A stretch of 5,550 bases of DNA from Hyphomicrobium sp. (GCA_025927515.1 JAICLG010000199.1:1-5550); one strand, 5' to 3'. Positions 1-5,550 are shown, counted from the first letter of the stretch. Numbers and translations are program-made. The notes: generated from the letters alone by a model not told the origin.

Positions 1-1107
1 CAGAAACCGATCACCTATGCCGATGCAGGGGTCGATATCGATGCAGGTAACGCGCTCGTCGCGGCGATCAAGCCTCTCGCGAAGGCGACGAGCCGGCCCG
101 GAGCCGACGTAGATCTCGGAGGCTTTGGCGGGCTTTTCGATCTGAAACGAGCAGGTTTTCGCGACCCCATTCTCGTTGCTGCGAATGACGGCGTCGGGAC
201 GAAGCTCAAAATCGCGATCGATAGCGGTCAGCACGCCACGATCGGCATCGATCTCGTCGCAATGTGCGTCAACGATCTTATCGTGCAGGGCGCCGAACCG
301 CTGTTCTTTCTCGACTACTTCGCTGTGGGAAAGCTCGACACGACGGTCGCGCGTGAGGTCATCGCGGGGATTGCTGAAGGCTGCCGCCAGGCGGGCTGCG
401 CGCTCATCGGTGGCGAAACGGCCGAGATGCCAGGGATGTATCAGGCGGGCGATTACGATCTCGCGGGCTTTTCCGTGGGAGCCGTCGAGCGCGGCGAAAT
501 TCTGCCCCGTAACGACATTTCCGTAGGCGACGTGCTGATCGGGCTCAGATCATCGGGCGTGCACTCGAACGGCTACAGCCTTGTTCGCAAGCTCGTCGAA
601 CGCGCCAAGCTCAACTGGAGAGATGCAGCGCCGTTTGCGCCGGGAAGCACGCTCGGCGAAGCGTTGCTCATGCCGACGCGAATTTATGTGAAGCCGCTGC
701 TTGCAGCGATCCGCGCCACGGGCGGGTCAGGGCCGGCCGGCGCGATCAAGGCCCTGTCGCACATCACTGGAGGCGGCCTTTCGGAAAACCTGCCGCGCGT
801 GATGACGAAGGATGTCGCGGCGCGCGTCGATCTTTCGGCATTCACGGCACCACCGGTTTTCGAATGGATGGCAGGTGCGGGGGCTCTCAACGACGCGGAG
901 CTGCTGCGCACGTTCAACTGCGGAATTGGAATGGTCGTCATCGCGTCGAAGGCGAGAGCAGAGGATGTCATCTCGGCGCTTCGCTCAGCCGGCGAAGAAC
1001 CGGTTGTCATCGGCGACGTCATTCCGCCGACGGGCGAGAAGTCGGAAGCGAAGGGCAAAGGCGAAGCCTGGGCCGTGAAATACGATGGCCGGCTTCGCTT
1101 CGGCTAG
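1..1107 (+). CDS. purM: Phosphoribosylformylglycinamidine cyclo-ligase (AIR synthetase), 5' end cut by window
   Basis: PurM closes the imidazole ring of FGAM with ATP to give aminoimidazole ribonucleotide, the fifth step of de novo purine synthesis, in the cytosol. Frame 1 is open from the first base to a TAG at 1105-1107, giving 368 visible residues. Numbered from the window edge, family landmarks appear in order: YADAGVDIDAGNALV (6-20), NDGVGTKLK (62-70), a segment from IGIDLVAMCVNDL to LFFLDY (about 81-106), GGETAEMPGMY (137-147), SSGVHSNGYS (184-193), HITGGGLSENLPRV (254-267) and TFNCGIGM (304-311). Compared with E. coli PurM as remembered (about 345 residues, with YKDAGVDIDAGNALV near residue 9), only about 5-15 N-terminal residues should be missing. 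The true start is left of the window. An internal ATG at 262 would delete the glycine-rich N-terminal motifs and is not the start. The C-terminus carries a short Lys/Glu/Gly-rich extension. The gene ends 15 bases from the convergent xoxF stop. The usual partner purN lies about 2.7 kb downstream rather than adjacent. Confidence 0.97.
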   Translation, partial: QKPITYADAGVDIDAGNALVAAIKPLAKATSRPGADVDLGGFGGLFDLKRAGFRDPILVAANDGVGTKLKIAIDSGQHATIGIDLVAMCVNDLIVQGAEPLFFLDYFAVGKLDTTVAREVIAGIAEGCRQAGCALIGGETAEMPGMYQAGDYDLAGFSVGAVERGEILPRNDISVGDVLIGLRSSGVHSNGYSLVRKLVERAKLNWRDAAPFAPGSTLGEALLMPTRIYVKPLLAAIRATGGSGPAGAIKALSHITGGGLSENLPRVMTKDVAARVDLSAFTAPPVFEWMAGAGALNDAELLRTFNCGIGMVVIASKARAEDVISALRSAGEEPVVIGDVIPPTGEKSEAKGKGEAWAVKYDGRLRFG

Positions 1108-1122
1108 AGGACGCACGCGGCG

Positions 1123-2943
1123 CTAAGGCAGCGAGAATGCGGTGAGCGAGCCGCCCGTGGCCGTGTAGGACTTGAGGCCCGCGAATCCACCGACCGCGCC
1201 CGAGCCATCTTCGGGATCGGTCAAGCCTGCCGCGAGCCCGATACCGGCCCAACCACCGACGCCGGAATACACGGCAACATACTGCTTCCCAGCATGCATA
1301 TATGTCATTGCGTTGCCGACGATGCCGGATGGTGTCCTGAACTTGAAAAGCTCCTTGCCGCTCTTCTGGTCCAAGGCTTTGAAATAGCCTTCGAGCGTGC
1401 CGTAGAAGGCGACGCCTCCCGCGGTCGTCAAGGCGCCAGACCAGATTGAAAAGCGCTCAGGCTTTGACCAGACGATCTTTCCTGCTGCTCCGTCCCAAGC
1501 GATGAAATTTCCGAGGTTCGGCGTGTTGGGCGCCGGATACATCGTGAGCGTCGCGCCCACATAGGGCTGACCGGCCGCGTACCTGACTTTGAAGGGCTCG
1601 TAATCCATGCACATGTGGTTGGTCGGGACGTAGAACAAACCCGTGAGCTTCGAATGGGATGCTGGCTGCTCGTTCTTGGCGCCGAGAGACGACGGGCAGA
1701 TGCCCTTGGTCACGTCATCTACGCCGGTCTTGAATGGCTCGTATTTCTTGACGAGCTTGGGACGGCCATACGTCGGACTCGACTTATCCATGTCGATACC
1801 GGACGACCAGTTAACCTCCGAATCGAATTTCTTGGCGACGAGAAGCTCGCCGGTTGCCCGATCCCAAGTGTAGCCGAAACCATTGCGGTCGAAGTGCGTG
1901 ACCGCCTTGCGCTTCGTTCCGTCGATGTCGAGGTCGGCCAGAATGGGCTCGTTGATCCCGTCGTAATCCCATTGATCGAAGGGCGTCATCTGATAGGCCC
2001 ACTTGGCGACGCCGGTATCGGCATCGCGAGCGAACATCGTCATCGCCCATTTCTGATCGATGGGCTTGCCATCTGGCCCAGTGCGCTGCACGGGATTCCA
2101 AGTCGAGGGATTGCCGGTGCCGTAGTAGATCAAGTTTAAATCGGGATCGTAGGCCATGTAGCCCCACGTCGGGCCGCCTCCGATTTTCCACTGGTCGCCG
2201 TTCCAGGTTTTGAGAGATGAGTCCTTGCCGACGGGCTTTCCGAGCGACATCGTTTTTTCCGGATCGACGAGAATGTCGGCGTCTGGTCCCATCGAGTAAG
2301 CGCGCCAGACTTTTTTGCCGGACTTCAGGTCATATGCCGTGAGATAGCAGCGGACGCCGAATTCGCCGCCCGAAACGCCGACGATGACGTTGTTCTTCAC
2401 GACGAGCGGCGCGCCGGTTCCCGTCGCGCCCTTCTTCGGGTCGCCGTCGACGACCTTCCACAGCTCCTTGCCGGTCTTGGCATCGAGCGCGATGAGCGAT
2501 GTGTCTGCCGTGTGCAGAAGGATTTTACCCTCGGCGTACTGCACGCCACGATTCACCGTATCGCAGCACATCACCGCGATGACGGAGCCGTCCTGTTTCG
2601 GCTCATACTTCCAGATGATCTTCTGCTCATCATTGAGATCGAGCGCCATGACCGTGTTCGGAAATGGGGTGTGGACGTACATCACATCGCCCACCACGAG
2701 CGGTCCGCCTTCGTGACCGCGAAGCACGCCGGTCGAGAATGTCCAAGCGACCTTGAGCTCGCCGACGTTGGAGGTGGTGATCTGATCGAGCTTTGAATAT
2801 CGCGTGCCGGCATAATCGCCGGACTGGATTGCCCAGTTCGCAGGATCACTCGAAAGCTTGATCACATTCTGATTGGCAAATGCCGGAGCCGAGGACATCG
2901 ACATTGCGGCAGCAGCCGCTGCGCAACTTATCCAATTGTTCAT
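1123..2943 (-). CDS. xoxF: XoxF-type lanthanide-dependent PQQ methanol dehydrogenase, periplasmic
   Basis: The product oxidises methanol to formaldehyde or formate in the periplasm with PQQ and, by its signature, a lanthanide ion, passing electrons to a cytochrome c. It has 606 residues, the family's normal length. A signal peptide ends APAFA, with likely cleavage after residue 23. Beta-propeller tryptophan-docking repeats recur, for example ALDAKTGKELW (152-162), AYDLKSGKKVW (203-213) and AWDGAAGKIVW (482-492). Visible functional residues are the vicinal Cys126-Cys127 pair in VMCCDTVNRG, metal ligands Glu194 (GGEFG) and Asn278 (YGTGNP), Trp260 that should stack on PQQ, catalytic Asp326, Asp328 of the DYD motif, and Arg353 (FDRNG). 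Asp328 marks XoxF; calcium enzymes (MxaF) have Ala there. Cys416 and Cys445 match the second disulfide spacing of MxaF. It most resembles the XoxF5 clade. The ATG at 2943 is preceded by GGAGGT four bases upstream; a GTG 17 codons earlier has no such site. Oddities are no basic residue before the signal-peptide core, PFDQWDYDG where PHDEWDYDG is usual, and no xoxG or xoxJ beside it. Confidence 0.95.
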   Translation of the reverse strand: MNNWISCAAAAAAMSMSSAPAFANQNVIKLSSDPANWAIQSGDYAGTRYSKLDQITTSNVGELKVAWTFSTGVLRGHEGGPLVVGDVMYVHTPFPNTVMALDLNDEQKIIWKYEPKQDGSVIAVMCCDTVNRGVQYAEGKILLHTADTSLIALDAKTGKELWKVVDGDPKKGATGTGAPLVVKNNVIVGVSGGEFGVRCYLTAYDLKSGKKVWRAYSMGPDADILVDPEKTMSLGKPVGKDSSLKTWNGDQWKIGGGPTWGYMAYDPDLNLIYYGTGNPSTWNPVQRTGPDGKPIDQKWAMTMFARDADTGVAKWAYQMTPFDQWDYDGINEPILADLDIDGTKRKAVTHFDRNGFGYTWDRATGELLVAKKFDSEVNWSSGIDMDKSSPTYGRPKLVKKYEPFKTGVDDVTKGICPSSLGAKNEQPASHSKLTGLFYVPTNHMCMDYEPFKVRYAAGQPYVGATLTMYPAPNTPNLGNFIAWDGAAGKIVWSKPERFSIWSGALTTAGGVAFYGTLEGYFKALDQKSGKELFKFRTPSGIVGNAMTYMHAGKQYVAVYSGVGGWAGIGLAAGLTDPEDGSGAVGGFAGLKSYTATGGSLTAFSLP

Positions 2944-2947
2944 GAGG

Positions 2948-2953
2948 ACCTCC
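2948..2953 (-). promoter_or_regulatory. Shine-Dalgarno site that fixes the xoxF start
   Basis: The minus strand reads CCGGAGGTCCTC directly before ATG at 2943, giving a perfect GGAGGT with a 4-base spacer. It decides the start: the in-frame GTG at 2994 is preceded by TTAACGCAGC, which has no ribosome binding site, and would add 17 Arg-rich residues ahead of a signal peptide. Confidence 0.85.
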
Positions 2954-3204
2954 GGAGTCGCGTCATCATAGTGTCGCCGATACGGGCGTCGCACGCTGCG
3001 TTAACAATCGCCTTGCATAGAAGCAGCGCGAGCGTGGAGCGATCAACTGCCGCTCGAGTCAATCAAAAATTTGCGATTGCTCCATATTGCCGCAAGAAGC
3101 GGGAAGTCCTGATTTCAAGCCGACCCGAATACGGCAGATGCTCATCGCTGCCATCGAACTGCAAAATTACGCACGTAGCCTGCGATCTCCTGCAACCTTC
3201 CCCC

Positions 3205-3210
3205 GGAGGT
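3205..3210 (+). promoter_or_regulatory. Shine-Dalgarno site of the 78-aa gene
   Basis: CCCCGGAGGTTTCCG precedes the ATG at 3216, giving a full GGAGGT with a 5-base spacer. It supports ATG 3216 over an in-frame TTG at 3087, whose 43 extra codons give unremarkable sequence. It is also the best evidence that the small frame is translated. Confidence 0.8.
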
Positions 3211-3215
3211 TTCCG

Positions 3216-3452
3216 ATGAACGCTGAGATGTCAGATCTTGTGGTCGGAGAAATCATAGAGATCAAATATCGCGTGCCGCGCCGGTCGGGCGGTCGTGGCT
3301 CAGATGGCGATCTGAGCGATCGATGGATCACGGCCAAAATCGTCCATCAAGATGACGATGCTCCGCCAATGGCTCGGCTCGCGGACGGGCAACTGACCGA
3401 TATTCGCGCCTACATGACTTGGCGACGATTGCCTGGGTTGGATGCTGCTTAG
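3216..3452 (+). CDS. Uncharacterised 78-residue protein, possible small beta-barrel fold
   Basis: I do not recognise this gene. It encodes 78 residues from an ATG with a perfect ribosome binding site to a TAG at 3450-3452. The N-terminal third has alternating hydrophobic residues (VVGEIIEIKYRV, 9-20). A basic, glycine-rich turn follows (PRRSGGRGSDGD, 21-32), then RWITAKIVHQDDD (36-48) and LADGQLTDIRAYMTWRRL (55-72). There is no signal peptide, membrane segment, cysteine or metal motif, so it should be cytosolic. The pattern of short strands, turns with Gly and Asp, and scattered aromatic residues recalls small SH3- or Tudor-like barrels, but that is only an impression and no partner or ligand can be proposed. 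It diverges from xoxF across 272 bases and precedes a 382-base gap before purN. The alternative is a spurious frame. The strong start site and protein-like hydrophobic pattern argue against that. Confidence 0.7.
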   Translation: MNAEMSDLVVGEIIEIKYRVPRRSGGRGSDGDLSDRWITAKIVHQDDDAPPMARLADGQLTDIRAYMTWRRLPGLDAA

Positions 3453-3834
3453 AAGCCACGCGCGCAGCGCGACGCTCGCTACATTTGTCCATGACTGTCA
3501 CAAATACGAAAAAGGGAAACGTCAAAAGCGACGTATTCGACTAAGATTCGGAAGGTCCTTGTTCAAGCGTACCTCGCTCTCCGCATCTGCACCGCATCCA
3601 CTCGACCGTGCCGTCGTTCGCGCCGAGGCGATGCGGCACGATTGGCCCCGCGTGGCGGCGATCTTCCTCACAAACATTTCTCGAGCCCGGCGGGCCGCCA
3701 GCTTCAGCATGTCGGCATGCAAAGCAATGGACCGACGCCGTTCGATCAAGCAAAGTCCGAAGCCCATAGCGCGACGGACCCCCCCGTTCGCGCTGCTCTC
3801 GCTCTTTGCCAGCCGATCGTGCTAAATCGCCGCC
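3453..3834. other. 382-base stretch without a convincing gene, upstream of purN
   Basis: No supported gene lies here. Open frames exist on both strands, but they are Arg/Ser-rich with no recognisable domain and no good start site. The part at about 3481-3545 is AT-rich compared with its surroundings and holds two small inverted repeats: TTTGT/ACAAA arms at 3484-3488 and 3500-3504, and ACGTC/GACGT arms at 3519-3523 and 3530-3534. Neither is followed by a T run on the plus strand, so neither looks like a terminator for the preceding gene. A run of seven C lies at 3779-3785. The right end carries the candidate purN promoter. The stretch may be a decayed gene or plain spacer. Confidence 0.6.
3806..3828 (+). 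promoter_or_regulatory. Candidate purN promoter with alphaproteobacterial -10
   Basis: GCTAAATC at 3821-3828 matches in full the Caulobacter housekeeping -10 consensus GCTANAWC. A partial -35, TTGCCAG, sits at 3806-3812, but its 8-base spacer is shorter than the usual 10-14, so the -35 is doubtful. Transcription would begin about 6-8 bases after the -10, at or next to the purN ATG (3835). No ribosome binding site precedes that ATG, which fits a leaderless message. The consensus is established knowledge; its use here is inference. Confidence 0.4.
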
Positions 3835-4491
3835 ATGACAATCAAAAAAACTCGTACCGCCATTTTGGTTTCGGGCCGCGGCTCGAATATGCAAGCGCTC
3901 GTGGAGGCGGCGCGGGCCGTCGACTACCCGGCCGAGATCGTGCTCGTTGCTTCCAACAGACCGGATGCGGCCGGGCTCGAATGGGCAAGGTCTCAGGGCT
4001 TGCCAACGGCCTCGATAGATCACACTCGCCATGCAACGCGCGAAGCTTTCGAAGCTTCGCTTCAACAGACGCTCGACGCCGCAAACGTTGAACTCGTTGC
4101 CTTGGCCGGTTTCATGCGGTTGATGACGCCTGCCTTTGTCGAGAGCTGGCGCAACCGCATGATCAACATCCATCCTTCGCTGCTGCCGAGCTTCAAGGGC
4201 CTGCATACGCACGAGCGTGCGCTGGCAGCGGGCGTCAAGATCACGGGTTGCACGGTCCACTTCGTCCGAGCGGAAATGGATGACGGCCCGATTATCGCCC
4301 AAGCCGCCGTCCCGGTGCTTGGCGGTGACACTCCAGCTCTGCTTGCTGAGCGCGTTCTCGCGGCCGAACACAGGATTTACCCGGTTGCCCTAAGGCTCGT
4401 CGCCGCAGGCCTCGCTCGGTGCGAAGGAGAAAAAGTCTCAGTATCCCATGACCTTAAGGCGTCGTTACCGCTTTATTCACCAAATCTTTGA
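3835..4491 (+). CDS. purN: Phosphoribosylglycinamide formyltransferase (GAR transformylase)
   Basis: PurN transfers a formyl group from 10-formyltetrahydrofolate to GAR, giving FGAR, the third step of de novo purine synthesis, in the cytosol. The 218-residue product matches the family length (E. coli about 212). It has the phosphate-binding loop SGRGSN (13-18), GFMRLM (92-97), the catalytic segment INIHPSLLPSF (110-120) with Asn111 and His113, and EMDDGPII (147-154) with Asp149. The spacing of these three residues equals that of E. coli Asn106, His108 and Asp144. The start is set by the family's N-terminus and by an in-frame TAA at 3823-3825, four codons upstream, leaving no other start. No Shine-Dalgarno sequence precedes the ATG. 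Instead an alphaproteobacterial -10 lies 7 bases away, suggesting a leaderless transcript. The gene is separated from purM by xoxF and a small gene, whereas the two are often adjacent. A P450 gene follows on the same strand after 195 bases. Confidence 0.96.
   Translation: MTIKKTRTAILVSGRGSNMQALVEAARAVDYPAEIVLVASNRPDAAGLEWARSQGLPTASIDHTRHATREAFEASLQQTLDAANVELVALAGFMRLMTPAFVESWRNRMINIHPSLLPSFKGLHTHERALAAGVKITGCTVHFVRAEMDDGPIIAQAAVPVLGGDTPALLAERVLAAEHRIYPVALRLVAAGLARCEGEKVSVSHDLKASLPLYSPNL
4040..4060. repeat. Perfect 9-bp inverted repeat inside purN
   Basis: Arms GCGAAGCTT (4040-4048) and AAGCTTCGC (4052-4060) surround a 3-base TCG loop. It lies over purN codons 69-76 (encoding part of REAFEAS). 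The repeated Glu-Ala coding (gaagct twice) explains much of the symmetry, so it may be incidental, though an RNA hairpin would form readily. Confidence 0.55.
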
Positions 4492-4686
4492 CCCGGAAAG
4501 CCACACCTCGGTTACCTTGCGCTGCCGTCGCATGGACAGCCCCCCCCTAAAGCATGATATTTCTGAATCTTCCGGAGAGGGATATCCGGTGGATTGAAGT
4601 GCCGACCCGACACCGCTGGTTACCTGATCGCGCGTAGCGGCTGCGGTCTCGTGCACGGGTTCGCCGCTCCGAATGGAGGCATCGTA
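4492..4686. promoter_or_regulatory. purN to P450 intergenic region
   Basis: These 195 bases hold no supported gene. TTGACCC at 4488-4494, overlapping the purN stop, resembles an alphaproteobacterial -35, but the sequence 17-18 bases on (GTTACCT, about 4511) is a poor -10. Other contents are a run of eight C (4540-4547), a short CCGGA/TCCGG inverted repeat (4572-4576 and 4585-4589), and the octamer GGTTACCT twice (4510-4517 and 4618-4625). No terminator with a T run was found after purN, so read-through into the P450 gene is possible. Confidence 0.4.
4675..4679 (+). promoter_or_regulatory. Shine-Dalgarno site of the P450 gene
   Basis: GGAGG at 4675-4679 lies 7 bases before ATG 4687. It favours this ATG over in-frame GTG 4651 and TTG 4594. 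The frame is closed by a TGA at 4564-4566, so the coding sequence cannot begin further upstream than that. Confidence 0.75.
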
Positions 4687-5550
4687 ATGGAAACGACACC
4701 TAGCCACACCCTGGGGCTTGGCGAAGAGTCGAGTATCTGGTTCAAGCTCACGCCCTTGCTGCGGGGCGATCCCGAGAACCCGATGCGCATCCTGATGCAG
4801 ATGATGGAGCGCTATGGATCCGTCCTGCCCGTCAACATGGCGCACCAGCGCATCGTTCTCATCTCAGAGCCCGAATATTTCAAGCATGTGCTGGTCACGA
4901 AGGCCGACATCTACGTCAAGTACTTCGACGGCTTAAAGCCGATTTTCGGCAAATCGATGATCACGAATGACGGCGCGCTCTGGCAGAAAATCCGGATGCC
5001 GCAGCAGCCGGCCTTCCACCCCGATATGTTCGCCGAATACATCCCGTTTTTCCTCAAGGCCATCGACGCAAAGATGGGGCTCTGGGCCGATCTCGCCAAG
5101 AGCGGCGAAACAGTTGAAATGGTGGAGCAAACCTGGACGCTTGCGGCTGACATGATCTGCAAGGCCCTGTTCGACCGGGACATGCCATTCAATCCGCACC
5201 TCGTGTTCAAGTGCGTGAAGACCTACACCGACGTGATGAACCATCGCGACATCCGCCTGCGCAAACAAGCAGGCGAGATCTTCGAGATGACCGATCAAGA
5301 CGCGGCAAAGGCCATGGAAGTCTGGGCAAGCGTGCCGCCTGCCGTCATCGCATCCGATCCGCGCGAAGAACGTGAGCGCACGCTTTTGAAGATGATCCAG
5401 GCCGCGGTGAACGATCCGGCGGTACCGGAATTCGATCCGCAGCAGGCGATCGATGAATTGAAGCAGTACCTGTGGGCCGGAACGGAGACGACGGCGCTGA
5501 CGCTCGCGTGGGCGCTCTACGAAACATCGCGCCGACCGGAGGCAACGGAG
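4687..5550 (+). CDS. Cytochrome P450 monooxygenase, 3' end cut by window
   Basis: P450s insert one oxygen atom from O2 into an organic substrate, using electrons from a separate ferredoxin or flavin partner. The frame runs from ATG 4687 to the last base with no stop, giving 288 residues. The helix C heme-propionate motif WQKIR (99-103) is followed by QQPAFHP, and the helix I oxygen-activation motif AGTETT (264-269) is complete. Upstream, ERYGSVLPVN and ISEPEYFKHVL match the usual N-terminal beta-sheet and helix B region. The helix K ExxR motif and the heme-ligand cysteine lie beyond the window, so activity cannot be judged. From the helix I position, about 430-460 residues in total are expected. 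There is no signal peptide or membrane anchor, so it is probably a soluble bacterial enzyme. The WxxxR...PAFHP style recalls CYP4/CYP110-like bacterial P450s more than camphor-type enzymes; that is from memory and tentative. Substrate and redox partner are unknown. Confidence 0.93.
   Translation, partial: METTPSHTLGLGEESSIWFKLTPLLRGDPENPMRILMQMMERYGSVLPVNMAHQRIVLISEPEYFKHVLVTKADIYVKYFDGLKPIFGKSMITNDGALWQKIRMPQQPAFHPDMFAEYIPFFLKAIDAKMGLWADLAKSGETVEMVEQTWTLAADMICKALFDRDMPFNPHLVFKCVKTYTDVMNHRDIRLRKQAGEIFEMTDQDAAKAMEVWASVPPAVIASDPREERERTLLKMIQAAVNDPAVPEFDPQQAIDELKQYLWAGTETTALTLAWALYETSRRPEATE

Larger units (their letters stand above)
2944..3215. promoter_or_regulatory. Divergent intergenic region between xoxF and the 78-aa gene
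   Basis: These 272 bases must hold the start signals for two genes leaving in opposite directions. The part around 3061-3090 is locally AT-rich. On the minus strand a TTGACT (3062-3057) and a TTGATC (about 3050-3045) could be -35 elements for xoxF. The TTGATC is followed after 18 bases by TTCTAT, a poor -10. No TTGAC-like box with a good -10 was found for the plus-strand gene. No long inverted repeat or tandem operator is evident. Promoter placement is inference and weak; only the divergent arrangement and the two ribosome binding sites at the edges are firm. Confidence 0.5.

Noticed and set aside
684..1058. 124-codon minus-strand frame inside purM
   Set aside because: It is antisense to conserved purM motifs and has no independent support.
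1615..2139. 174-codon plus-strand frame inside xoxF
   Set aside because: It is antisense to clearly coding xoxF sequence and has no family resemblance, so it is a shadow frame.
2915..2930. Possible lipoprotein signal (Cys7 in WISC) in XoxF
   Set aside because: The cysteine sits before the hydrophobic core rather than after it, and a normal APAFA cleavage site follows, as in other XoxF proteins.
2944..2994. Upstream GTG start for xoxF adding 17 residues
   Set aside because: There is no ribosome binding site before it, while ATG 2943 has a perfect one. The extension would place an Arg-rich segment ahead of an otherwise complete signal peptide.
3484..3504. TTTGT...ACAAA inverted repeat resembling a CRP/FNR-type operator
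   Set aside because: Arms are only 5 bp with an 11-base spacer, and the inner bases fit neither TGTGA-N6-TCACA nor TTGAT-N4-ATCAA.
3442..3825. 127-codon plus-strand frame in the gap before purN
   Set aside because: It starts inside the end of the 78-aa gene without a ribosome binding site, is Arg/Ser-rich without domain structure, and its stop coincides with the candidate purN -10 region.
3541..4371. 276-codon open frame on the minus strand across purN
   Set aside because: It lies antisense to a certain gene (purN), shows no recognisable domain, and is typical of frames opened by high GC coding bias.
4540..4547. Run of eight C as a possible phase-variable tract
   Set aside because: It lies in non-coding sequence well away from the P450 start and between no clear promoter elements, so length changes have no evident effect.
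4510..4625. GGTTACCT present twice before the P450 gene as possible operator pair
   Set aside because: The two 8-base copies are 100 bases apart, have no shared flanks, and a pair of this length can easily arise by chance.

Overview
The window reads as a GC-rich alphaproteobacterial chromosome, most likely a methylotroph of the order Hyphomicrobiales (a Hyphomicrobium-like organism would fit). The grounds are a lanthanide-type methanol dehydrogenase (xoxF), alphaproteobacterial-looking purM and purN proteins, and a promoter motif typical of alphaproteobacteria. The genus is inference, not proof.

Layout. Positions 1-1107 (+) hold purM, complete except for a few N-terminal residues cut off by the window edge. 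Tail to tail with it, after only 15 bases, lies xoxF on the minus strand (2943-1123), a periplasmic PQQ methanol dehydrogenase with the Asp-Tyr-Asp lanthanide signature. A 272-base intergenic region separates xoxF from a divergent small gene (3216-3452, +) encoding an unrecognised 78-residue protein with a strong ribosome binding site. A 382-base stretch (3453-3834) with no convincing gene follows. It ends in a candidate promoter placed so close to the purN ATG that the purN message may be leaderless. purN (3835-4491, +) is complete. After a 195-base gap a cytochrome P450 gene starts at 4687 and runs off the right edge; 288 residues are visible, including the helix C and helix I motifs.

How the genes relate. 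PurM and PurN catalyse two steps of de novo purine synthesis and are commonly adjacent in alphaproteobacteria. Here about 2.7 kb, including xoxF on the opposite strand, lies between them, so purN cannot be co-transcribed with purM in a simple way. XoxF stands alone: neither its usual cytochrome c partner (xoxG) nor the periplasmic binding protein (xoxJ) lies in the window. The P450 has no evident functional link to its neighbours.

No new multi-gene system is evident. The points most worth a second look are the split purM/purN pair, the orphan and slightly divergent XoxF, the uncharacterised 78-residue protein, and the possible leaderless start of purN.
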